This document shows, piece by piece, positions 33,136 to 41,097 of a DNA stretch of 64,000 bases; position 1 is the first letter of the stretch; each line of letters starts with the position of its first letter. The position numbers were made by a program, and so were the translations under genes. The DNA lies in contig NZ_JABBGH010000002.1 of the NCBI RefSeq assembly GCF_012927305.1, forward strand, positions 992,001-1,056,000, written 5' to 3'. This DNA comes from Hymenobacter polaris. Lineage in GTDB: Bacteria; Bacteroidota; Bacteroidia; Cytophagales; Hymenobacteraceae. Below the pieces are notes generated by a model. That model ran no database searches. It was not told the DNA's origin and was given only the letters and a program-made list of their open reading frames with translations.

Positions 33136-34581
33136 TCATACCTTCTCCGCCTGCTGCAAGGCGGCCCGGAGCGCGCCCAGCTTGTTGTGCACCTCCTGCA
33201 GCTCGCTTTCGGGCACCGACTTGGCCACCACGCCCGCGCCGGCCTGGAAGTACAGCGTATTGTCCTGGCTGAGGAAGGTGCGAATCATGATGGCGTGGTT
33301 GAAATCGCCGCCGAAGTCCAGCACCCCCAGGCAGCCGCCGTAGAAGCCGCGCTGCGTGCTCTCGTACTCGTCGATGAGCTGCACCGCCCGGTACTTGGGG
33401 GCGCCCGAGAGCGTGCCGGCCGGGAAGGTTTCGCCCACCACGTCGAGCGGCTCGGTGTTGGCCCCTAGGCTGCCTACCACCTTTGAAACCAGGTGGATAA
33501 CGTGCGAGTAGTACTGGATTTCCTTGAAGCGCTCCACGGCCACTACGTCGCAGCGGCGCGAGAGGTCGTTGCGGGCCAGGTCCACCAGCATCACGTGCTC
33601 GGCGGTTTCCTTGGGGTCGTCGAGCAGCTGCTGGGCCAGGTGGGCGTCGGCCGCGTCGTCGCCGGTGCGGCGGAAGGTGCCCGCGATGGGGTAGAGCACC
33701 GCCTGCCCCTGTTTAATGACAATCTGCGACTCGGGCGACGAGCCAAACAGCTTATAGCTGCCGTAGTCGAAGAAGAATAGGTAGGGCGAGGGGTTGAGCG
33801 AGCGCAGGGCCCGGTACACGTTGAACTCGTCGCCCTGAAACTCCTGGGCGAAGCGGCGCGACAGTACAATCTGAAACACGTCGCCGCGCTGGCAGTGGTG
33901 CTGCCCTAGGCGCACCAGCTCCAGATACTCGGCGTCGGTGGCGTTGGTGGTTTCCGCGCCCGTCAGGCGGAAGGGGTGGGTGGCGAAGTTGCGGTTCTGG
34001 ATGAGCGTTTCCACCTGGTCGAGCGTGTCGGGCGCGGGCTCCTCGCCCTCGGCCAGGTACTGGTGCTCAAACAAGTACAGCTCGTCCTTGAAGTGGTTGA
34101 TAACGATAACGTAGCGAAACGCCTGGTACACGATGGCCGGCACCGTGCTCTCGGCCGGCTTGTCGCGCAGGGTCACATCCTCGAAGTACTGCACCGCCTC
34201 GTAGGCCATGTGCCCAAACAGCCCGTTGCTGGTGAAAGGCAGCCCCGAGGGCGCCACCGGCCGGAAGCTCTCCCGAAACGCGCGCAGCTGCCCTAGGGCC
34301 TGGCGCGGGTCGGCCAGGGTGCTCACCTGCGCCGGCTGGCCGGGATGCTGCACCGTCAGCTGGCGGCCATCCAGCTCAAAGCGGGCTACCGGGCTGAAGC
34401 ACAGGTACGAGAAGCTGTTGTCGTGCCCGTGGTAGTCGGAGCTTTCGAGCAGCAGCGTGCCCACAAACTGGTCGCGCAGGCGCAGGTAGAGGCTCACCGG
34501 CGTCAGCGTATCGGCCAGCAGGCGGCGGTGGCGGCTGTGCACCAGGGTGGCGGTAGAAACTTCGGAAGAAACAGCCGACAT
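33136..34581 (-). CDS. trpE: Anthranilate synthase component I
   Basis: Makes anthranilate from chorismate with TrpG-derived ammonia. 481 residues with the N-terminal Trp-binding region and the catalytic core 'QIVLSRRFAQEFQGDEFNVYR', here near 250-270, 'GSSPESQIVIK', 'IAGTFRRTGDD', 'EHVMLVDLARNDL' and 'TFPAGTLSGAPKYRAVQLI'. An 'LLESSDYHGH'-type motif for feedback inhibition by Trp is near 45-54. Length is normal. The ATG at 34581 was chosen; an upstream ATG adds 17 residues that overlap the attenuator terminator. It is the first structural gene after the trp leader. Confidence 0.96.
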   Translation of the reverse strand: MSAVSSEVSTATLVHSRHRRLLADTLTPVSLYLRLRDQFVGTLLLESSDYHGHDNSFSYLCFSPVARFELDGRQLTVQHPGQPAQVSTLADPRQALGQLRAFRESFRPVAPSGLPFTSNGLFGHMAYEAVQYFEDVTLRDKPAESTVPAIVYQAFRYVIVINHFKDELYLFEHQYLAEGEEPAPDTLDQVETLIQNRNFATHPFRLTGAETTNATDAEYLELVRLGQHHCQRGDVFQIVLSRRFAQEFQGDEFNVYRALRSLNPSPYLFFFDYGSYKLFGSSPESQIVIKQGQAVLYPIAGTFRRTGDDAADAHLAQQLLDDPKETAEHVMLVDLARNDLSRRCDVVAVERFKEIQYYSHVIHLVSKVVGSLGANTEPLDVVGETFPAGTLSGAPKYRAVQLIDEYESTQRGFYGGCLGVLDFGGDFNHAIMIRTFLSQDNTLYFQAGAGVVAKSVPESELQEVHNKLGALRAALQQAEKV

Positions 34582-34608
34582 GGCGGAAAACAGAAAACGA
34601 GAACCAAT

Positions 34609-34640
34609 AAAAAAGCCCATTGCGGCGAGCAACGGGCTTT
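34609..34640 (-). terminator. trp attenuator terminator
   Basis: On the minus strand, stem agcccgttg / caatgggct (one G-U pair) with loop 'ctcgccg' is followed by six T. It lies 46 nt after the stop codon of the Trp-rich leader peptide and 28 nt before trpE. The upstream segment 'ggctgagcaa', at the leader stop codon, can pair with 'ttgctcgcc' in the terminator stem (six contiguous Watson-Crick pairs GAGCAA/TTGCTC), which gives an antiterminator. Confidence 0.85.
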
Positions 34641-34685
34641 GGAAATTTCAGGAGGGGTTTGCACCAACCGGATATGCCTTTTTGC

Positions 34686-34748
34686 TCAGCCTTGAAGTAA
34701 GGGAGAGTGCCACCACCAGAGTTGCGAAGCGAAGGCGCGGGTTGACAT
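34686..34748 (-). CDS. trpL: trp operon leader peptide with three consecutive Trp codons
   Basis: A 20-codon frame, ATG to TGA, encoding 'MSTRAFASQL-WWW-HSPLLQG'. Three adjacent TGG codons occupy 34710-34718. Trp is normally about 1% of codons, so three in a row in a 20-residue peptide just before trpE is diagnostic. Known trp attenuators work this way: with charged tRNA-Trp the ribosome reaches the stop codon and the terminator forms. When Trp is scarce it stalls at the TGG run, leaving 'ggctgagcaa' free to pair with the terminator's 5' arm. The geometry fits: the antiterminator strand lies at the leader stop, about 20 nt past the Trp codons. A promoter-like TTCCTTTG lies 22 nt upstream. Confidence 0.9.
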   Translation of the reverse strand: MSTRAFASQLWWWHSPLLQG

Positions 34749-34769
34749 GGGTTGGGTGCGTTTGCGGGG

Positions 34770-34777
34770 CAAAGGAA
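34770..34777 (-). promoter_or_regulatory. Candidate -7 element (TTCCTTTG) for the trp operon
   Basis: One mismatch to TAnnTTTG, 22 nt before the leader-peptide ATG. Its position fits a short untranslated leader before trpL. No -33 element at standard spacing was recognised. Confidence 0.4.
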
Positions 34778-34850
34778 CGACGCATTTAGCAAAAAGCCAC
34801 TGCGGCTACCGTAAAAAAAATGGCACAACGCGGCAAAAAGCTGGTTTCGG

Positions 34851-36323
34851 CTATTTTTCCGTCACAGCGAACTCCATATTTACCAAGCCCTTATCGGAAA
34901 CGGGCTGCGGGTTGATGCGGATTTCGGTGGGCACGAACAGGCCGCTGGCGGCCAGGCTACGCTGCGCCGCAATCAGCTTGGCGCGGCTAAATAGCTCACC
35001 GCTGCGCAGCCCGGTTAGCTGCACAATGGTGGCGGTGGGCACCCGGTGATTACCCTTGGTCGAAATCATATTTAAGCGCGCCGTGGGCCCCTCGGTAATC
35101 TTGAAAAGCAGGTTGGTGGTGCCATCGGGCTGGGGCGTGGCCACGGGGTCAAGCTGAAAAAACAGGTAGCCGTGGTCCATGTAGCGCGAGGTAACGTCGG
35201 TGCCCTGACCGCTGCCATCAACGGCACCTTGCAGCCTGCGTTCCAGCGTTTGGGCGTCGTACGCATCGCCCGGCTTCAGCCCTAGGGCCTCGTTGAGCTG
35301 CGCCGTGGTCAGAAAGGTATTGCCCACCCAGGTGATGGTGCCGATGCGGCCGGCCGCCGTTGCCACCGTAGGCGTGCTGACGGCGGCCGCCCTCGGCTGG
35401 GCTGCTACCGCCGGCCGGGGGCCTAGGGCCGCGGCGCCTAGCCAGGCGGCGGTGCCTACGGGCAGCACGAGCAAGAAACGCAGCTTTTTCAGGCGAGGGG
35501 TAGGGGGTGAGGTCAGCATAAGCAGGCGTTGGGCTACCTGCTGGTTGGCAAAGGAATGCACGAGCGTGCCCAGCGGCGGGGCGGCGGCCAGCTTCAGCAG
35601 CAGGTGGCCGTAGGCGGCGCGCGGGCCGGTAGGGGGCGCGGCGGCGGCATCAGCCAGGTACTCGTGCACCGTGCGCAACTGCCGCCGCAGGTAACCTACC
35701 ACGCCGTTGAACCAAAAAAACCACCCTAGGGCCTCGGCCAGCAACAAATCGAGCGAATGGTACTGCGCGCCGTGCGCCTGCTCGTGCCGCAGCAGCTGCG
35801 CGTACTCGGCGGCGCTGAGCTGGGCGTGCTGAGGCGATAAAAACACGCAGTTGCCAAACGAAAAAGCCGGCTGGCCCGGCGCAGGCAACTGCACCAGCCA
35901 GCCCCGACCCAGCCGGGTGCGCGGGTAGCGCCGGGCCAGGCGGCGCAGCGCCACCAGGCCGCGCACCGTGCGCCCCGCCTGCCAGGCCACCCCCAGCCAG
36001 TAGCTGGCCAGCACCAGCGGCAGCCACGGCAGCGCCAGTGGTGGGGCTGCCGTACTGGCTAGACCCGCGGCCGGGTGCGCCACCGCCAGCGACCAGGCCG
36101 GCAGCGTGGCCAGGCCCGCGGCCGTGGGGGCCGCGAGCCCCGGCAGCCAGGTAGCGGGTGGGGCCAGCAGCGGCAGTAAGGTACTCAGTCCCAGCGCGCC
36201 CAGCAGGTAGGCGCGGTTCCAGCCGAAGGTACGTAAGGGCGCCAGCGCCAGCCAGTACAGCAGCGCAAATGCCAGCTGGCAGCCCGTGGCGGCCGCCAAG
36301 TACAGCAGCCAGGCGCTAGTCAT
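34851..36323 (-). CDS. M56-family (BlaR1-like) membrane metallopeptidase with C-terminal POTRA-like domains
   Basis: 490 residues. Three or four N-terminal membrane helices surround the zinc motif HExxH in 'LLRHEQAHGAQYHSLDLLL' (His178-Glu-x-x-His182), with 'LLAEALGWFFWFNGVVGYLRR' and 'HEYLADAAA' (third ligand region) as in BlaR1/MecR1 peptidases. A membrane helix follows at about 295-315. Residues about 335-490 then hold two POTRA-like units ('GTITWVGNTFLTTAQLNEAL', 'ISTKGNHRVPTATIVQLTGL', 'AFAVTEK'-type ends), as in BamA, replacing the usual penicillin-binding sensor. The periplasmic POTRA units may sense or contact envelope proteins. The start overlaps blaI by 8 bp. Confidence 0.85.
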   Translation of the reverse strand: MTSAWLLYLAAATGCQLAFALLYWLALAPLRTFGWNRAYLLGALGLSTLLPLLAPPATWLPGLAAPTAAGLATLPAWSLAVAHPAAGLASTAAPPLALPWLPLVLASYWLGVAWQAGRTVRGLVALRRLARRYPRTRLGRGWLVQLPAPGQPAFSFGNCVFLSPQHAQLSAAEYAQLLRHEQAHGAQYHSLDLLLAEALGWFFWFNGVVGYLRRQLRTVHEYLADAAAAPPTGPRAAYGHLLLKLAAAPPLGTLVHSFANQQVAQRLLMLTSPPTPRLKKLRFLLVLPVGTAAWLGAAALGPRPAVAAQPRAAAVSTPTVATAAGRIGTITWVGNTFLTTAQLNEALGLKPGDAYDAQTLERRLQGAVDGSGQGTDVTSRYMDHGYLFFQLDPVATPQPDGTTNLLFKITEGPTARLNMISTKGNHRVPTATIVQLTGLRSGELFSRAKLIAAQRSLAASGLFVPTEIRINPQPVSDKGLVNMEFAVTEK

Positions 36324-36693
36324 GGCCCGGCGTGGTGGGCTCGTCGTCCAGCAGCTTACGCAGCTGCGCAATGTCCTTAGGGCTCAGGGTTTCCTCCACC
36401 ATGTACGACACCAGCGCCGCCGGCGAGTTGTCGAAGTAGCGCGTGAGTAGCCGCTTAAGCGTGCCGGCGCGATATTGCGCCTTGCTAATGAGCGGGAAAT
36501 ACTCATACGTTTTGCCGTAGGCCCGGAAGCCCAGGTAGCCCTTCCGCTCCAGAATGCGCACCACCGACGATACCGTGTTGTAGGGCGGCTTGGGGTTGTC
36601 GGGCAAGTGTTCGATAATGTCCTTCACGAAGGCCTGCTTCAGCTTCCACAGCACCTGCATGATGGGCTCTTCCGTTTTGGTGAGTTCCTCCAT
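36316..36693 (-). CDS. BlaI/MecI/CopY-family transcriptional repressor
   Basis: 125 residues with a winged helix: 'LTKTEEPIMQVLWKLKQAFV' (4-23), 'PYNTVSSVVRILERKGYLGF' (37-56), wing 'GKTYEYFPLISKAQYR', and C-terminal dimerisation helices 'LLTRYFDNSPAALVSYMVEE'. Repressors of this family are inactivated by proteolysis when the partner M56 protein senses its signal. Its stop overlaps the peptidase start by 8 bp, giving a two-gene coupled unit. AACGTA-type palindromes upstream are the likely operators. Confidence 0.93.
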   Translation of the reverse strand: MEELTKTEEPIMQVLWKLKQAFVKDIIEHLPDNPKPPYNTVSSVVRILERKGYLGFRAYGKTYEYFPLISKAQYRAGTLKRLLTRYFDNSPAALVSYMVEETLSPKDIAQLRKLLDDEPTTPGHD

Positions 36694-36706
36694 GTCGTAA
36701 AAGTAT

Positions 36707-36772
36707 AACGTATCTATCAGTCTTTAAACGTAAGAATACGTTTTATAACGTACTTGCAAGTTTAAGCACGTA
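36707..36772. promoter_or_regulatory. Candidate BlaI operator region, repeated AACGTA half-sites
   Basis: A perfect palindrome TACGTTTTATAACGTA spans 36737-36752. Further AACGTA half-sites occur at 36707 and 36727, and a CACGTA at 36767. On the minus strand a -7-like TACGTTTA (36725-36732) overlaps a half-site. BlaI-type repressors bind palindromes in their own promoters, so autoregulation is likely. Confidence 0.6.
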
Positions 36773-36858
36773 TAAATCTGATTATCAAGAAATGAAAATA
36801 GAAGCGTCGGAACGCTTACGCCGTGGGTGCGCCCGCGCTAGCCACGAGGCCCTAGGGG

Positions 36859-37698
36859 CTACTCGCCCTCCACGAGCCGGGTTTCGACTGGGCCCAGCGC
36901 TACCAGGCCTCGTTTGTAGAGCGCGCCCAGGGCTTTTTTAAACGTCTTCTTGCTGATGCCCAGGCGGCGGTACACGTCGTCGGCCAGGCTTTTGTCGCCC
37001 AGGGGCAGCGTGCCGTTGGGGCGCTCGCGCAGGGCGGCCAGCACTAGGTTGGCGGCGGTTTCTACCTCGTCGTAGCCGGCCTGGCCCAGGCGCACATCGA
37101 GCTTGCCGTCGGGGCGCACCTGGCGCAGGTGGCCGGGCAGCAGCTCGCCCAGCCGCAGCGGCCGAAAAATCTCGTTGCTGTAGAGCAGGCCCAGGTGCGT
37201 GCCGTTTACCACCACATTGTACCCTAGGGGTGTTTCTTCGGCCACCATTATCTGCACAGCGTCGCCGGGCTCACCCACGAAAGGCGCGGGGCTCAGAAAC
37301 TGGCGCCACTTGCCCGAAGCCACCAGCCGGTCGCTGGCCTCGTCGAGGTACACGTACACCAGCACCCGCTCGCCGGGGCGCACCTCGCGGGGCTGGTTGC
37401 GGTAGGGCAGCAGCAGGTCCTTCTCCAGGCCCCAGTCCAGGAAAGCGCCGGCCGAACCCAGGTCGCGCACCGTGAGGGCGGCAAAGCTATCGACCACCGC
37501 TAGCGGCTCCAACGTGGTGGCAATGAGGCGGTCCTCCGAGTCGCGGTATACGAACACCCGAATCACGTCGCCCACGTGCGCGCCCACCGGGCGGTACTTC
37601 TCGGGCAGCAGCAAGTCGCCGTCGTCGCTGGTGAGGTAGAGGCCGATGCTGACCTCGCGGGCAATCTCTAAATCGTTGAAGTCGCCAAGCTGAAGCAT
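36859..37698 (-). CDS. cvfB: CvfB-family S1-like RNA-binding protein
   Basis: 279 residues: three S1-like OB domains ('VSIGLYLTSDDGDLLLPEKY' at about 16-35, 'LGSAGAFLDWGLEKDLLLPY' near 80-99 and 'TPLGYNVVVNGTHLGLLYSN' near 158-177) and a C-terminal winged helix 'DVYRRLGISKKTFKKALGALYKRG'. This is the layout of CvfB (YitL), a nucleic-acid-binding protein linked to virulence and translation in staphylococci; its exact reaction is unknown. The ATG at 37698 begins 'MLQLGDFNDLEI', the conserved start. It stands alone; upstream is a 240-bp spacer. Confidence 0.88.
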   Translation of the reverse strand: MLQLGDFNDLEIAREVSIGLYLTSDDGDLLLPEKYRPVGAHVGDVIRVFVYRDSEDRLIATTLEPLAVVDSFAALTVRDLGSAGAFLDWGLEKDLLLPYRNQPREVRPGERVLVYVYLDEASDRLVASGKWRQFLSPAPFVGEPGDAVQIMVAEETPLGYNVVVNGTHLGLLYSNEIFRPLRLGELLPGHLRQVRPDGKLDVRLGQAGYDEVETAANLVLAALRERPNGTLPLGDKSLADDVYRRLGISKKTFKKALGALYKRGLVALGPVETRLVEGE

Positions 37699-37939
37699 TC
37701 GGGGGTAAAGCAGATGAGGGGATGAAGGTAGTAGCCAGGCGCCAGCCGGCCTAGGGGGGGCGCTTGGAGTGGTGCCCGAATAGTGGAGCTTAAAATAATA
37801 AAAGAAAGGATGAATTGTTCTTTTATAAGAATATTGGATTTTTGGCAATCCGCAGATAGGAAACTAACCGTAATCATTTTAGCTTTGATAAAAGGAATTA
37901 ACGCATTATTATCCGTTTTATCAATCACTTGCTGTTACT

Positions 37940-38389
37940 ATGAAAAAATTGTACTTTTTGCTGGTAGCTGGCTTGTTACTTTCCGGCTCCGCTTTCGCCC
38001 AGCGCACGCCTCCCCTGGCTACCCTCACGGCCGATGCGCCCGCGCCCGGCCGCTTGGCCAAGGCCACCTTCAGCCCCGACTCGGTATTTGTCAACCCCGA
38101 CGTACTGCCGCAGTTCACGGGGGGACTGCCCGCGCTGCAAGCGTTTCTGGCCAAAAACTTGCGCTACCCCGAGCAGGCCCGCTACCTGCACGCCAAAGGC
38201 AGCGTGTACGTGCGTTTCGTGGTGAGTGCCGAAGGCCGCATCTCCGACGTGGCCGTGCTCAAGGGCCTAGGCTACGGTCTCAACGAGGAAGCCCAGCGCC
38301 TGGTGTGGTTTATGCCCCCCTGGCAGCCCGGCCGCCACAATGGCCAAGCCGTGCGCACGGCTTGCACGCTGCCCATCACGTTTCAGTAG
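37940..38389 (+). CDS. Exported TonB C-terminal domain protein
   Basis: 149 residues with a signal peptide 1-21 ('...LLLSGSAFAQ'). The mature region carries a TonB_C domain: 'FTGGLPALQAFLAKNLRYPEQAR' (near 59-81), 'GSVYVRFVVSAEGRISDVAVL' (near 86-106) and 'LVWFMPPWQPGRHNGQAV', with the end 'LPITFQ'. Unlike a true TonB it lacks an N-terminal anchor and proline-rich spacer, so it is a free periplasmic protein. Such proteins are abundant in Bacteroidota; the role is unclear. The start is fixed by the signal peptide. Confidence 0.85.
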   Translation: MKKLYFLLVAGLLLSGSAFAQRTPPLATLTADAPAPGRLAKATFSPDSVFVNPDVLPQFTGGLPALQAFLAKNLRYPEQARYLHAKGSVYVRFVVSAEGRISDVAVLKGLGYGLNEEAQRLVWFMPPWQPGRHNGQAVRTACTLPITFQ

Positions 38390-38476
38390 CCGCTCGGCGC
38401 GCTGCTTTTGCCTGCCGGCCACCGCTTGGTATAACCGCTTGGTAGGCGTGCGGGCCCCGGCTGTAATTTGGCAGGC

Positions 38477-39031
38477 ATGAAGCTTCCTCTCCTCCTCGCC
38501 GGGCTGCTGGCCCTTGTTGTATCTACTGCGCTTGCCCAAGAGGCGGAGCGCTTTAAGTATGCCGATTTGCCGATTGATGCTACCACGCACTTAGTAACTT
38601 ACACGGACGTGGTGCGGGCAACGGGTGCCACCAAAGAGCAGCTTTGCTTGCGTGCGAAAGCCTGGGCCACCTCCTCGTTTATGGATAGTGAACGAGCGCC
38701 GCAGATGTTTGACGGCGCAGCGGGTACGTACAGCTGCCGGGGCGCCGTGCACTTGCCCTACGGCACCACTTACTCCATGGTGCTTGCTATTCAGGCCAAG
38801 GACGGTAGCTACAGGTACACTATCAACCAGCTATTTTACGCGTACAACGCCAGCTCCAGCGACGCGCTTTCTGGTACGCAAGCAGAATCCGTAGAGCACT
38901 GGGCGACCTACAAGAAGAAAAACCTGCATTACGTGGATGTGCGCATCCACGAAGTGCGCCAATTCCTGCCGGAGCTGCTGGCGAGCTTGCACGCCGCTAT
39001 GAGCACAGAAATCCCCGAAGCTACCCGGTAG
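38477..39031 (+). CDS. Exported DUF4468-like protein
   Basis: 184 residues, signal peptide 1-20 ('...LVVSTALAQ'). The mature part has 'ATTHLVTYTDVVRATGATKEQL', here near 34-55, followed by 'AKAWATSSFMDSERAPQMFD', 'YSMVLAIQAKDGSYRYTINQLFY' (near 93-115) and 'FLPELLASLHAAM'. This is the order of the DUF4468 (TBP-like fold) exported family common in Bacteroidota, unknown role. The ATG at 38477 gives a compact signal peptide. It follows the TonB-C gene by 87 bp on the same strand and may share its transcript. Confidence 0.75.
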   Translation: MKLPLLLAGLLALVVSTALAQEAERFKYADLPIDATTHLVTYTDVVRATGATKEQLCLRAKAWATSSFMDSERAPQMFDGAAGTYSCRGAVHLPYGTTYSMVLAIQAKDGSYRYTINQLFYAYNASSSDALSGTQAESVEHWATYKKKNLHYVDVRIHEVRQFLPELLASLHAAMSTEIPEATR

Positions 39032-39132
39032 CGCCGCCAGCGCCACCGCGACTGGGCGTAAGCCAGGCGGTAGCCGCCTCGTTGGCTTGGGTTGGCCGGT
39101 TTCGGGTTTGGCCGGCCCTAGGGTCCCCCTGG

Positions 39133-41079
39133 CTACTGGTAGGAGTACTGCACCACGCTGGGCTGCCCAAAGCTGAAATCGGCAAACTGGTACGAGTCGC
39201 GGGCGGTTTCGAAGAGGCGCACGCCGTTGGGAGTGATTTGGCCCCTAGGGTAGAAGCCCAGCAGCACCTGGAAAGTACGCAGCGCCGTCAGCTCGTTGCG
39301 AAACCGGAAGCCGATGCCAAAGCCCGAGTAGGGCGCGCCGGTGCCGAAGGGCGAGCCGCCCCCGATGGTTTGGTTGAGAAAGGCCACGTCGGCAAAGGCC
39401 AGCACCGCCATGCGGAAGCCCGCCAGCGACAGCGGCGTGTACACGGTGCCTTCGTAGCTGGCCGTGAAGCGGCTGGTAGCCAGCTGCTGGCCTTCGGGCC
39501 GGAAGCCGCGCACCAGCCCGCTTGCCCCGCCAATACCGTTGAGCAGCACCTCGGCCGGGTAGCGGTTGAAGCCCGCCACCGCGCGGGCATTCAGCAGGTG
39601 CCGGCTTTGGTAGCTACCCAGGCGGTAGCGCCGCGTGAAGTACAGCACCTGCGCCCCTAGCAGCCCCTGCTCCCAGCCGCCGTCGCTTAGGCGGCGGTAG
39701 GTGCCGAAGCTGGTACCCACGTACAGGTAGCCCTGGCGCTCGGAGTAGCCGGCGGCCGAAATGCCCACGTTGGCGTAGAGGCGCGGGCCCACGGGGTTGG
39801 CCTCGTAGCCGCTCGTGAAGCTGAGCAGCGTGCCGGTGGGCACGTCCTCGGTGCGGCCAAAGCCGAAGAGGTACTTGTCCTTGTAGTAGCGGCGCACCGA
39901 GTAGCCCACCGCCCCCAGGTACTGGGTTTTGGTGCGGTCGTCGGGGGTGTTGCTGGGGTTGTTGAAGTGCTTCTCGTGCAGCACGCTGGCGGCGATGATG
40001 AGGCGGCCGGGGTTTTCGTAGCCCAGGTCGTAGGAGCGCAGGCGCAGGGCCCGGCCCACCCACAAACTCTGGCTGTTGTAGGAGCGAATCTGGAAATTAG
40101 GCATCTGGCCCTCGGGCACCGGCGCGTCGCGGGGCAGCACCAGGCGCAGGTTGAAGGCGTCGAAGGCCAGCGCCCCAGCCCAGCGGGCGCTGGGCGAGTA
40201 AAAGTCGCGTCGCAGGGCTGCCCCGCCCGAGTGCGACTCCCACTCGTTGAAGTAGTAGCCGTTGCCGTACACGAAGTTGCGAAACGGCAGGCGGTAAGTG
40301 CCCTCGTAGCCCCAGGTTTGGGGCAAGCCGCGGCCGTACTGGTAGCGGTTGTCGAACTGGTGCCCGAGGCCCAGGAAGTTCTGGTCGCCTAGGGTCACCA
40401 CGGCCTCGGTAGCGCGGCGCAGGTCGTAGCCGCCCGTGATGCTGAACACGTCGGTAGTGAGCACCAGAATGTCCACGCTGTCGCGGGTGGCGGTGGCCTC
40501 GTTCACCAGCACGCGGGCGTCGAGTATCTCGTCGGTTTGGCGCAGCAGACGCTCGCTTTCGGCCAGGGCCTGGGGCTGCAGCGGCTGCCCCATCCGAAAC
40601 AGCAGCAACTGCCGAATGCGCGAGCGCGCCGTGCGAATGTGCAGCACGTTGCCCCCGCGCTCCACTAGGGTGCGCGGCTGGCGCAGCGAGTCGTTGAGGC
40701 TGTAGCCAAAGGCGTCGAAGGGCCGGATGGTGACGCGGCGCACAATCTTGAAGTTGTGCTGGTCGAACTGCCGGTTCAGCAGCACCGCGTCGAGGCCGTG
40801 GTCTTCCTGCTGGGGCTTGGTAAGGCGAAAAAAAGCGCTAATGGCGCGCCCCGCAATGGTTTTGCGCCGGGCGTAGCGCTCCAGCGTCAGGCGCAGCCGG
40901 TCCTCATCGAAGCGCCGACTCAGCGAGTCGGTGGGCAGCGCCAGCTCGGCCTCGGCCGCGTGCAGCGAGTCGGGTGGCACGGCCAGGCGGGGCGAAAACT
41001 CCTGGGCCCGCGCCAATTGGCTGCCCAGCAAAAGCAGGCAGGCCAGGCAGCAGCTAAACCAGGTAAGACACGGGCGCAC
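39133..41079 (-). CDS. Omp85/BamA-superfamily outer-membrane protein
   Basis: 648 residues with signal peptide 1-25 ('...LLLGSQLARAQ'). Residues about 105-215 form a POTRA-like region ('FKIVRRVTIRPFDAFGYSLND', 'QLLLFRMGQPLQPQALAESER', 'DARVLVNEATATRDSVDILVLT'). From about 220 on a beta-barrel has alternating aromatic strands and the 'GASGLVRGFRPEG' segment, reminiscent of the VRGF motif of Omp85 proteins (here VRGF at about 540). The C-terminal strand ends 'SVVQYSYQ'. It is predicted to sit in the outer membrane, in protein translocation or assembly; substrate unknown. The barrel is smaller than BamA's and only one POTRA is evident. A DUF6683-type gene ends 18 bp upstream. Confidence 0.85.
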   Translation of the reverse strand: MRPCLTWFSCCLACLLLLGSQLARAQEFSPRLAVPPDSLHAAEAELALPTDSLSRRFDEDRLRLTLERYARRKTIAGRAISAFFRLTKPQQEDHGLDAVLLNRQFDQHNFKIVRRVTIRPFDAFGYSLNDSLRQPRTLVERGGNVLHIRTARSRIRQLLLFRMGQPLQPQALAESERLLRQTDEILDARVLVNEATATRDSVDILVLTTDVFSITGGYDLRRATEAVVTLGDQNFLGLGHQFDNRYQYGRGLPQTWGYEGTYRLPFRNFVYGNGYYFNEWESHSGGAALRRDFYSPSARWAGALAFDAFNLRLVLPRDAPVPEGQMPNFQIRSYNSQSLWVGRALRLRSYDLGYENPGRLIIAASVLHEKHFNNPSNTPDDRTKTQYLGAVGYSVRRYYKDKYLFGFGRTEDVPTGTLLSFTSGYEANPVGPRLYANVGISAAGYSERQGYLYVGTSFGTYRRLSDGGWEQGLLGAQVLYFTRRYRLGSYQSRHLLNARAVAGFNRYPAEVLLNGIGGASGLVRGFRPEGQQLATSRFTASYEGTVYTPLSLAGFRMAVLAFADVAFLNQTIGGGSPFGTGAPYSGFGIGFRFRNELTALRTFQVLLGFYPRGQITPNGVRLFETARDSYQFADFSFGQPSVVQYSYQ

Positions 41080-41097
41080 AACAACAAAGTAAGCGCC

